DNA of 5,177 bases from UBA2365 sp964594045 (GTDB taxonomy: Bacteria; Bacteroidota; Bacteroidia; Chitinophagales; Saprospiraceae), in the NCBI GenBank assembly GCA_964594045.1, contig CAZQKR010000084.1, positions 1 through 5,177 on the forward strand, given 5' to 3'. A program made the position numbers and the translations under genes. The notes beneath the pieces were generated by a model. The model was given only the letters and a program-made list of their open reading frames with translations, had not been told where the DNA came from and did not search any database. Position 1 is the first letter of the stretch; the number at the start of each line of letters is the position of its first letter. Below are positions 1-5,158 of the stretch, one piece after another.

Positions 1-1
1 G

Positions 2-55
2 AATGCAGATGACTTTGAGACGTATTGTGAATTGATCACCTATTTGAAGAAATAA
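2..55 (+). CDS. C-terminal end of an unidentified protein (partial, begins upstream)
   Basis: The frame starting at base 2 is open from the window edge to a TAA at 53-55 and encodes 17 residues, NADDFETYCELITYLKK. The acidic then hydrophobic then Lys-Lys pattern reads like the amphipathic C-terminal helix of a small cytoplasmic protein, but this is too little to assign a family. The main support that it is a real gene end is the intrinsic terminator hairpin starting 13 bases after the stop codon. Nothing can be said about its function from this window. Confidence 0.5.
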   Translation, partial: NADDFETYCELITYLKK

Positions 56-68
56 AGTAACGTAACGA

Positions 69-96
69 GGTCGTTCCGGGAATGACCACTTTTTTT
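69..96 (+). terminator. Intrinsic terminator after the partial gene
   Basis: GGTCGTTC (69-76) pairs with GAATGACC (80-87), with one G-T wobble and a three-base loop, and is followed after two bases by a run of seven T (90-96). Stem, short loop and T-run on the plus strand fit a rho-independent terminator for the gene ending at 55. The closing loop of three bases is tight, so the innermost pair may open. Confidence 0.65.
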
Positions 97-216
97 GAAA
101 GTAGAATTAAGAGATTAATCAGTCATTTAGTATTGGCAGGTAACATAGATTTAGCTTATAAAAAGTATAGAATCATGATTGCGAAAGGCATTATTGTTTA
201 GTCCAATCCAGTCTTA

Positions 217-307
217 ATGACTAAGACCGTTGCAAACGGATTAAATAAAGAAGAGTTTGAGTGGTGAGCATACGAGTACACATAAACTGGTCGTTCAAAA
301 TCCATAA
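217..307 (+). pseudogene. Decayed 3' end of a second T9SS cargo gene (sorting-domain remnant)
   Basis: This stretch resembles the last 30 or so codons of the intact gene at 341-1321. Bases 260-307 encode SGEHTSTHKLVVQNP and a TAA stop, against SGEQTSTHKLVVQNQ and TGA in the intact gene. Over the first 42 bases of that part the DNA matches at 38, and all four differences fall at third codon positions, so both copies once evolved as coding sequence. Upstream, in a different frame, 217-243 encodes MTKTVANGL, which lines up with STETLGDGF of the intact sorting domain. The linking segment is 16 bases here against 18 in the intact gene, which explains the frame change. SNPV, a partial echo of the FPNP motif, lies just upstream at 202-213, so most of the domain between would be deleted. 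No start codon or body of the gene remains. I infer a former tandem paralogue; the match at 260-307 is firm, the upstream extension less so. Confidence 0.65.
272..297 (+). repeat. 26-bp exact direct repeat, copy 1 (in the remnant)
   Basis: Bases 272-297 are identical to 1286-1311, 1014 bp downstream. Both copies encode the same part of a T9SS sorting-domain tail, TSTHKLVV. The two copies flank the intact gene as direct repeats, so recombination between them would remove or multiply that gene. Confidence 0.85.
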
Positions 308-340
308 TATGCATTAAACCGAGTATAAAACCCATTTAAG

Positions 341-1321
341 ATGAAAAATACCTTATACATTTTATCCTTCCTCCTGATAACCCATTTTTCAATTGCTCAA
401 TCCCCGCTCTATTCCATCAGCAGCTATCAGGATACCTATGAACCATTGGATACTTTCACATCCTTATTTTTTGATATCGGAGAAGGTCATGATTGGTGGT
501 CCCTGACATTTGAATTGGGTTTTGAGTTTCCATTTTTTAATAGAACATACAACTATATAAATATTGACCATGATAGTTATGCTCATTTTGACGATACTGA
601 TTACGACATTGCTTTATTTGCATTTGGCTATAATCCGGACATAATTTACACATGGCCTGTAGAACTGGAATCGGATGTCAGGTATAGTTTTAAAACAATA
701 AATGGCATCAAAGCCCTGGTCATTGAATTTTTGAAAAACAGACTCGATACAGATCCTTCAGTTGAAGAATTCGACAGTTATGTCAATTTTCAGATCTGGT
801 TTTTTGAAGACGGCTCTATGGAAACAAGATTCGGAGAGATCAACCTGGATAATTCACCATGTTATGTTCCGGGAGAAGGTTTTTATTATGTCATTCAACC
901 ACCTCCATATTATATCCATGGCCCTCACATGCGTTTAAGAAATCCTGATAATCCTGATGATGGGATTGGATTAGAAGGGTCTTATGACGACTATGAAATT
1001 TTACCCGGATATGGTGTATTGAGATATGTTCCTCCTCCCGGGTGGGTGATCAGATTCAATAGGGAACCTGTGAAAACAAAAGATTTAAGCATAAATGATC
1101 CTCAGATATTTCCCAATCCTGCGGACGGATACTTTATTATAACTCATGATACACCGACAGATCTCATAGAAATATTTGATTCGTCCGGCAGATCAGTCAT
1201 GACAGTTACGGATCCATCAGGTAAGATATCCACTGAGACGCTTGGAGATGGCTTTTATATTATGAAATGCCGAAGTGGAGAACAGACGAGTACACATAAA
1301 CTGGTCGTTCAGAATCAGTGA
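341..1321 (+). CDS. Secreted protein with T9SS type A sorting domain
   Basis: A 326-residue protein exported by the Sec route and then, by its C-terminal domain, through the type IX secretion system to the cell surface or medium. Residues 1-19 form a signal peptide, with cleavage likely after SIA (17-19). Residues 20 to about 245 are rich in aromatic and acidic residues and look all-beta; the segment FEFPFFNRTYNYINID (61-76) recalls beta-sandwich or nidogen-like modules of other Bacteroidota cargo proteins, but I cannot name the family. A Pro-rich stretch (187-234) follows. The sorting domain runs from about 250: FPNP at 257-260, IEIFDSSGRSV at 276-286, LGDGFYIMK at 301-309 and the tail KLVVQNQ. 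It has two cysteines (174, 310). No catalytic motif is visible, so it may be an adhesin or binding protein. The gene stands alone, is more AT-rich than the gene at 2880, and follows the remains of a related gene. The ATG at 341 is chosen because it opens the signal peptide. Confidence 0.9.
   Translation: MKNTLYILSFLLITHFSIAQSPLYSISSYQDTYEPLDTFTSLFFDIGEGHDWWSLTFELGFEFPFFNRTYNYINIDHDSYAHFDDTDYDIALFAFGYNPDIIYTWPVELESDVRYSFKTINGIKALVIEFLKNRLDTDPSVEEFDSYVNFQIWFFEDGSMETRFGEINLDNSPCYVPGEGFYYVIQPPPYYIHGPHMRLRNPDNPDDGIGLEGSYDDYEILPGYGVLRYVPPPGWVIRFNREPVKTKDLSINDPQIFPNPADGYFIITHDTPTDLIEIFDSSGRSVMTVTDPSGKISTETLGDGFYIMKCRSGEQTSTHKLVVQNQ
1286..1311 (+). repeat. 26-bp exact direct repeat, copy 2 (in the intact T9SS gene)
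   Basis: Identical to 272-297. It lies in the last codons of the intact sorting-domain gene, in the same reading phase relative to the protein as copy 1. Confidence 0.85.
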
Positions 1322-1343
1322 TCAGATTGAATCTGATGGTTTT
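1321..1343 (+). terminator. Hairpin at the stop codon, possible weak terminator
   Basis: ATCAGATT (1321-1328) and AATCTGAT (1330-1337) form a perfect inverted repeat around one base, in practice a 7-bp stem with a TGA loop. It begins at the last base of the stop codon and is followed by GG and four T (1340-1343). The stem has only two G-C pairs and the T-run is short, so termination would be inefficient. There is no T-run on the minus-strand side. Confidence 0.45.
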
Positions 1344-1446
1344 ACAGAAAATTTTTACCTGATAGTTCTGATAAATACACGCTTGCGATAAATCGGTAGC
1401 ATGCTGTTCCGGTTTCAGTGTTGAATATTGCATGGAAGCTCCCTTT

Positions 1447-2082
1447 CTACTGCTTCACATACACTTTTCGATCCTTAAAACCATTACCTTTTACAAATTT
1501 TGAAAACTGGGCTTTGCTGGCGTGGAACCTGTACGGCGGAACCGTATCCTGAACCTGGTGGGTAATATCTACCAGCATCTGCAACTCGAGTTCTTTATCG
1601 ATTTTGGATAATACCAGCTGATTTTTATTCAACTCCAATTTCACAACTTCCCATTTCTCCGTATCATGTGATATGTTCAAAAACCAGTCATTTTTATACT
1701 TTTTGATCAGATGACCTTTACCGATATCAAACAATGTATCCACATCGTGGATGTGTACGAGCAAACTGTCACCTTTTACTGTGAAAGGGAATTCTTCTCC
1801 TGTTTCGAGATCTGTAATGTTTTCGCCGGAGATCACCATCGAACTGTCCAGTTCATTCTGATGCATGGCATGATCATGATCTGTGGTTACGATGATCCTG
1901 GATTTATCCACTTCCAGCAGGGATGGATCATCCATACACTTGTAATTGCCTGATATATTTTTGGGAATGGTTTTTAGCGAGGCAATGCCATCAGGTTGTG
2001 GTTCATAAAAGGTGATGTCCGGTTCGCAGGTCATAGACTGGAGTACCAGCACTCCAGCCAATAAATAAAAAAACTTCTTCAT
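1447..2082 (-). CDS. Putative lipoprotein of a Bacteroidota family of unknown function
   Basis: A 211-residue protein with a lipoprotein-like start: KK at 2-3, a hydrophobic core at 4-14, then Cys19 in LQSMTC. The box is not canonical (Ser at -3, Thr at -1), but Bacteroidota lipoboxes are loose and acidic residues follow the cysteine (CEPD). Mature parts include FYEPQPDGIASLKTIP (25-40), SGNYKC (44-49), a His-rich DHDHAMH (68-74), KGDSLLVHIHDVDTLFDIG (103-121), KKYKNDWFLNI (127-137), WEVVKLEL (144-151) and QFSKFVKGNGF (192-202). From memory, the EPQP, IP, G.Y, DTLF and FL..FVK..GF pattern recurs in roughly 200-residue Bacteroidota lipoproteins, but I know no name or function for them. The protein looks mainly beta and would sit on an outer-membrane leaflet. 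The His cluster could bind metal; this is a guess. The gene is alone on the minus strand, and I find no TAnnTTTG site upstream of it. Confidence 0.85.
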   Translation of the reverse strand: MKKFFYLLAGVLVLQSMTCEPDITFYEPQPDGIASLKTIPKNISGNYKCMDDPSLLEVDKSRIIVTTDHDHAMHQNELDSSMVISGENITDLETGEEFPFTVKGDSLLVHIHDVDTLFDIGKGHLIKKYKNDWFLNISHDTEKWEVVKLELNKNQLVLSKIDKELELQMLVDITHQVQDTVPPYRFHASKAQFSKFVKGNGFKDRKVYVKQ

Positions 2083-2355
2083 ATCTATGTTTTTTGTTTG
2101 TTTTCCTGTCCACTCCTCTTATCTGCAAAAAGTCAGGTAAGGAACTTCCCTTTCACTTTCTTCACATTCCTTTGAATAATCTGATAACGAATTTCGCTGG
2201 CTTACAGTACATAAATCAGCTTATTTTAGATGAAAGCCATATAATGATCGTCCGGCAAATTGCCTTAACTATTCAGGTTCACGATATGGGGTAAACTGAC
2301 CGTGAAATTATCTGTGTTTTCAAATCAGTTTTAGCAGGAAAATCCTTAAAAAATG

Positions 2356-2363
2356 TATCTTTG
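2356..2363 (+). promoter_or_regulatory. Orphan Bacteroidota -7 promoter element (TATCTTTG)
   Basis: TATCTTTG is an exact match to TAnnTTTG, the -7 element used by the Bacteroidota primary sigma factor. A near match to the -33 TTTG, TTTT at 2329-2332, lies 23 bases upstream, within the wide spacing tolerated. A transcript would start near 2370, yet no sizeable reading frame follows for 500 bases. It could serve as a distal promoter for the gene at 2880, a lost gene, or a small RNA. Confidence 0.4.
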
Positions 2364-2515
2364 CCCTTCCCCGTAAGACAATTTCAGGTCAGGATTTTTC
2401 TGATCGGTTAACGATTTCATGCGTTTATGTTGTTTTGTATGGGCAACAATTTGATCATGTCAGAATCAATTGAATCAAAATGAACAGATTTAGATGTTTT
2501 GAGCAAAACTAATAG

Positions 2516-2761
2516 TCCGTTCTCTGCCTGGAAAGTTTCATTACCAGCGATAGTGAACGGAGGGCTGGAATTGCGTTAACCGGATTGGCAACAAATGAAG
2601 CTGAATGGGGACCCAAAATCATTCCTTACGAAAGAAGCCGGAGGAAAACCTTTCTCCCGGTTAAAAAAGCATGGAAGCCCGGGAGTGAGCGGTGCGCAGC
2701 AATCGCCTTAATGAAACTTGATTTTTTGGTACTTTTTGATCAAGCAAAAAGTACGAAATAA
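2516..2761 (+). repeat. Probable dispersed intergenic repeat with a start-less open frame
   Basis: The frame from the TAG at 2513-2515 to the TAA at 2759-2761 is open for 81 codons but has no ATG until 2711. Its translation is strongly basic and includes RRKTFLPVKKAWKPGSERC and then MKLDFLVLFDQAKSTK. From memory, close variants of these strings occur as spurious small proteins across Bacteroidota genomes because the underlying DNA is a multi-copy intergenic repeat. Dyads inside it fit that view: CTCCCGG (2654-2660) with CCGGGAG (2679-2685), and a perfect 10-bp pair at 2729-2738 and 2745-2754. The left edge is uncertain; the right edge is probably near 2755-2770. The repeat assignment rests on recall, not on a second copy in this window. 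Confidence 0.4.
2729..2754. repeat. Perfect 10-bp inverted repeat
   Basis: GTACTTTTTG (2729-2738) and CAAAAAGTAC (2745-2754) are exact reverse complements separated by six bases, ATCAAG. The centre also contains the palindrome TTGATCAA (2736-2743). No T-run follows on either side as a terminator would need, so it is more likely the tip or end of a repeat element than a transcription stop. Confidence 0.75.
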
Positions 2762-2786
2762 AAAAATACCAGGATTTTTATAATAA

Positions 2787-2794
2787 TAAATTTG
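2787..2794 (+). promoter_or_regulatory. Probable -7 promoter element for the DUF2891 gene (TAAATTTG)
   Basis: TAAATTTG matches TAnnTTTG and lies 85 bases before the ATG at 2880. Transcription would start near 2800, which leaves the possible upstream starts at 2802 (TTG) and 2805 (ATG) with essentially no leader and favours 2880. No TTTG is present at the usual -33 distance, so the match is only to half of the promoter. Confidence 0.4.
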
Positions 2795-2879
2795 AAGTAC
2801 ATTGATGGAACTTTATAATTTACCCACACAAATTAACATAAAGCTGATTTCATTTGTTATAAGAAATTATTTGTCATAT

Positions 2880-3968
2880 ATGAAATTCAATTATATATTT
2901 ATCTTGCTTTTTCCTTTATTCCTGAGCTTTCAGGCAATGGCGCAATCCGGTGAAGAACAGCCAATTGTACTTGGAAAAAACAATGCAGAATACCTCTACC
3001 AATTTGCCTTCGAATGCATCGACCGGGAATACCCGAATAAGCTGGGACAAGTCCTTGGTGATGACAGTTATCTGGCGCCACCCAGGAAACTGCACCCGGC
3101 CTTTTACGGTTGCTACGACTGGCACTCATCTGTTCATGGACACTGGACACTTGTAACCCTATTGAAAACATACCCTGATTTTAAATTTACGGATGACATC
3201 CTGACCAAACTTTCCGATAACATCACAAAAGAGAATATCCAGCAGGAGATCGCCTTCTTTTACGACGAACACAACAAGGATTTTCAACGCACTTACGGTT
3301 GGGCCTGGCTGCTCAAACTGGATGAAGCCCTTCGGGAATGGGATCACCCTTCAGCGCCTGTTTTGCATCACAACCTGTCTCCACTGACAAAAATGCTTTC
3401 CCTCAAATTCATCGAATTCCTCGATAAACTCAACTATCCGATACGCGTCGGTGAACATACCAATACAGCTTTCGGAATGTCATTTGCCATGGATTATGCG
3501 CTAAAATACGACCCGGCACTCGCTGATAAGATCCGTGAAAAAGCCATTCAATATTACTTCAACGATGAAAACTGCCCTGCAAACTGGGAACCGGGAGGTT
3601 TTGATTTTTTGTCGCCCTGCCTGATCGAAGCATCTTTGATGATGAAAGTCCTCGATAAAAAAGCTTACAAAAAATGGCTGAAAAAATTCATGCCCGGATT
3701 TGAAAAATATCCGGAAAGGTATTTCCAACCTGCTGTTGTTTCCGATGCTTCAGATGGAAAACTGGCGCACCTGGACGGACTGAATTTCAGCCGCGCCTGG
3801 TGTTTGTTCGAGATCGGATATGCACTGGACAACCCCAAAATGATCCGCCTGGCAAAGGAACATTTCAGTTTCAGTTACCAGAAACTGGATGCAAAGGAAT
3901 ACGCCGGTTCCCACTGGCTGGCTTCATTTGCCACTTATGCCATGCTGAAAGCCGGCGAACAGAATTGA
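2880..3968 (+). CDS. Exported DUF2891 family protein
   Basis: A 362-residue protein of the DUF2891 family, whose biochemical role I do not know. Its repeated helical, Trp- and His-rich segments recall alpha/alpha-barrel sugar-active enzymes, but that is inference. The start is set at the ATG at 2880 because it opens a clear signal peptide, with a hydrophobic core at 5-17 and cleavage at AMA (19-21) before Gln22. An in-frame TTG at 2802 would add 26 residues ahead of the signal. Family-like motifs are HPAFYGCYDWHSSVHGHW (72-89, the signature), RTYGWAWLLKLDEAL (137-151), EHTNTAFGM (192-200), CPANWEPGGFDFLSPCLIEA (232-251), HLDGLNFSRAW (297-307) and GSHWLASFATYAM (343-355). The conserved His, Asp, Glu and Trp residues could line a pocket. 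The protein is full length and should be periplasmic or membrane-anchored by context. The gene stands alone, has a higher GC content than the flanking DNA, and converges on the gene at 4010-4927. Confidence 0.9.
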   Translation: MKFNYIFILLFPLFLSFQAMAQSGEEQPIVLGKNNAEYLYQFAFECIDREYPNKLGQVLGDDSYLAPPRKLHPAFYGCYDWHSSVHGHWTLVTLLKTYPDFKFTDDILTKLSDNITKENIQQEIAFFYDEHNKDFQRTYGWAWLLKLDEALREWDHPSAPVLHHNLSPLTKMLSLKFIEFLDKLNYPIRVGEHTNTAFGMSFAMDYALKYDPALADKIREKAIQYYFNDENCPANWEPGGFDFLSPCLIEASLMMKVLDKKAYKKWLKKFMPGFEKYPERYFQPAVVSDASDGKLAHLDGLNFSRAWCLFEIGYALDNPKMIRLAKEHFSFSYQKLDAKEYAGSHWLASFATYAMLKAGEQN

Positions 3969-3970
3969 CT

Positions 3971-4010
3971 CTGTGCAAAAAAAATAATTTCAAATATTTA
4001 TGCAGTTTTT
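3971..4010. terminator. Possible weak bidirectional terminator between convergent genes
   Basis: The 41 bases between the two convergent stop codons hold TGCA at 3974-3977 and at 4001-4004, which can close an AT-rich, imperfect stem. Five T follow it on the plus strand (4006-4010), and eight A at 3977-3984 give a T-run on the minus strand. The position is right for a shared terminator but the stem is poor. Confidence 0.3.
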
Positions 4011-4927
4011 CAGTAGTATAGCAAATGGGCTTTATGTTCTCCCTTGGTGTTGAATTCCAATGCAGGAAAAGGAAATTTGATCATGAACATACTGTTGAAC
4101 AAAGATTTCAGTGCTTTGTTTTTAGTAGGAATTTTAGAAAAATCAACATCCAGAGAGACCAGGTATTTCCTGTATCTTTCTGTCTCAGGAATAGCCTTTC
4201 CGTTGTATTCCGTAAGGTTGGTAAATTCACCCATAACGCCCCCAATGCCATATCCGACAGCAAGATTCAACCAATCCGGTATTGCCGTGCCGGGGATGAT
4301 GCGATTGAGTCCCATACTAAACCAATAGGTGTGCCCATTGTAGTCCTTCCAGATTTCATCAAACCCGTCTCCAAGGTATCCGTTTGACAATGGTGCATAA
4401 GGAGAAGGACTGAAAGAAAATTTGTACTTGATGATCTGTTCGTGGAATGCGAGTTCCTGGCCGATGACAAGGGCAGACCCAAAAGTGTTGGCGCCCACAT
4501 CACTCCAGGAAAATCCCCATCCTTCGTATAACGCATCCCAGATCTCTACAGGCAATTGCATAACAAATCCCATCAGGCCACCGTACCAGATCGCTTTATT
4601 TCTGGGTACTCCTGACCACAACAATGCATGAAAACCAATATAACTTTCCATGTAGGAACCAAAAGCATGTCCGAATTTATCCAGCTGGTTCCATGATTTG
4701 ACATCATTATAGAAATGAAAAGGGACACGCTTGTGATCCGTATACCAGATATACTGCATATAGGACATTTCACCTATATAAATACCGGTAGCAAGGGTAG
4801 AAAAGGTGATCAAACGGGTTTTATTGATGCCAGAACTGTCCGAAGCAAAATTATTAGTTGTGCTTTGGCTCATTGATCCTTGAAAAAGGAAAAAGATCAG
4901 CAGAAAAATACATAAGAAACGTAGCAT
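4010..4927 (-). CDS. DUF2279 family envelope protein
   Basis: A 305-residue protein of the DUF2279 family, described as predicted periplasmic (lipo)proteins; no function is established that I know of. Residues 1-20 form a signal peptide (hydrophobic core 4-15, GSMS before Gln21). There is no lipobox cysteine: Cys6 lies inside the hydrophobic core, so this one should be a free or membrane-associated protein. Family landmarks are LDKFGHAFGSYMESYIGFHA (82-101) with the conserved D-K-x-x-H, KAIWYGGLMGFVMQLPVEIWD (111-131), EGWGFSWSDVGANTFGSAL (135-153), GQELAFHEQIIKYKFSFSP (156-174), KDYNGHTYWFSMGLN (194-208), WLNLAVGYGIGG (219-230), ERYRKYLVSLDVDFSKIPTK (250-269) and PFPALEF (286-292). Hydrophobic stretches near 37-60 and 110-127 could touch or cross a membrane, and the C-terminal half has beta-like segments. 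The length is usual for Bacteroidota members. The gene is alone, with a promoter-like TATCTTTG about 94 bases upstream. Confidence 0.9.
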   Translation of the reverse strand: MLRFLCIFLLIFFLFQGSMSQSTTNNFASDSSGINKTRLITFSTLATGIYIGEMSYMQYIWYTDHKRVPFHFYNDVKSWNQLDKFGHAFGSYMESYIGFHALLWSGVPRNKAIWYGGLMGFVMQLPVEIWDALYEGWGFSWSDVGANTFGSALVIGQELAFHEQIIKYKFSFSPSPYAPLSNGYLGDGFDEIWKDYNGHTYWFSMGLNRIIPGTAIPDWLNLAVGYGIGGVMGEFTNLTEYNGKAIPETERYRKYLVSLDVDFSKIPTKNKALKSLFNSMFMIKFPFPALEFNTKGEHKAHLLYY

Positions 4928-4983
4928 AATGACTGTTTTTTGGTGATAGAAGTTGTTTAAGAATTAGGTTGATAGCTGAAAAT

Positions 4984-5108
4984 AAATGCTTGAAAGTCAA
5001 GGCGAAGCTCTTTTTTGAATCAAAGATACTGATAAGCTTGTCTTCGTCAGTATTGCGTACCGGAATGTACGGAATCAAAAAAAGCTGAAGCATTTGGTTG
5101 AAAATGCT
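4984..5108. other. Nested inverted repeats, possible structured RNA or folded DNA element
   Basis: Several dyads are nested here. The long arm pair is 5006-5021 with 5072-5086 (AGCT, six T-A pairs, GA and TC pairing, one bulge and one mismatch). Inside it lie two hairpins, ATACTGA/TCAGTAT (5026-5032 and 5047-5053) and CGTAC/GTACG (5056-5060 and 5067-5071), which together would make a three-way junction. AGCATTT (5089-5095) can pair either with AAATGCT at 4984-4990, closing the whole fold, or with AAATGCT at 5102-5108 as a separate hairpin. A small CTTGA/TCAAG hairpin sits at 4989-5001. Strand and function are unknown; much of it would fall in the leader of the 4010-4927 gene if that transcript begins upstream of 5108. 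Confidence 0.5.
5021..5028 (-). promoter_or_regulatory. Possible -7 promoter element for the DUF2279 gene (TATCTTTG, minus strand)
   Basis: The plus strand reads CAAAGATA, so the minus strand has TATCTTTG, an exact TAnnTTTG match and the same octamer as the orphan site at 2356. It would give a leader of about 85 bases for the gene starting at 4927. No TTTG lies at the expected -33 distance, and the site overlaps arms of the inverted repeats, so the match may be chance. Confidence 0.35.
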
Positions 5109-5127
5109 GACAAGCTTGCTTCGTGAG
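5026..5127. repeat. Imperfect 25-bp direct repeat
   Basis: Bases 5026-5050 and 5104-5127 agree at 21 of 25 aligned columns (three substitutions, one gap). Both contain AAGCTTG followed by CTTCGT. The copies begin 78 bases apart. The first is part of the nested fold, the second lies just beyond it. Confidence 0.55.
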
Positions 5128-5136
5128 AGTATAAAA

Positions 5137-5158
5137 TATTTTGTGTAAACACAAAATA
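5137..5158. promoter_or_regulatory. Operator-like 22-bp palindrome
   Basis: TATTTTGTG (5137-5145) and CACAAAATA (5150-5158) are exact reverse complements around TAAA; as a duplex only the central two bases break the symmetry. Length, symmetry and absence of a following T-run fit a binding site for a dimeric repressor better than a terminator. It lies 210 bases upstream of the minus-strand gene and possibly just before a gene beyond the right edge. The regulator cannot be named. Confidence 0.5.

Larger units (their letters stand above)
2083..2879. other. 797-bp intergenic region without an intact gene
   Basis: The minus-strand gene ends its 5' side at 2082 and the next plus-strand gene starts at 2880. 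Positions 2083-2340 show nothing I can support beyond presumably holding the upstream region of the minus-strand gene; a 66-codon frame at 2094-2294 has no protein-like character. From 2340 on there is a promoter-like TATCTTTG (2356-2363), small frames of 11 to 18 codons, the open frame and inverted repeats of 2516-2761, and a promoter-like TAAATTTG (2787-2794). The size of the gap in an otherwise tightly packed window suggests a lost gene or an inserted repeat. Confidence 0.7.

Noticed and set aside
1711..1953. 80-codon plus-strand frame opposite the lipoprotein gene
   Set aside because: Antisense shadow; the minus-strand frame has a signal peptide and family-like pattern.
2254..2264. Short perfect dyad GGCAA-A-TTGCC
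   Set aside because: Five-base arms around one base are expected by chance in a gap of this size and nothing nearby gives it a role.
2094..2294. 66-codon plus-strand open frame in the intergenic region
   Set aside because: No signal, motif or recognisable family, no promoter or ribosome site, and its composition looks like translated noncoding DNA next to the 5' end of the minus-strand gene.
2496..2509. GTTTT/AAAAC hairpin as a possible terminator of the orphan transcript
   Set aside because: Five weak base pairs with no T-run after it; too weak to call.
2899..3728. Several antisense or out-of-frame open stretches within the DUF2891 gene
   Set aside because: All lie over a coding sequence with clear family signatures in the other frame, and none has a start region or motif of its own.
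4025..4387. 120-codon plus-strand frame opposite the DUF2279 gene
   Set aside because: Antisense shadow of a gene with strong family motifs; the translation is unlike a folded protein.
4854..5093. 79-codon minus-strand open frame overlapping the start of the DUF2279 gene
   Set aside because: It overlaps the signal-peptide codons of a well-supported gene by 74 bases and mostly reads through the inverted repeats upstream of it. Nothing in the translation resembles a domain.
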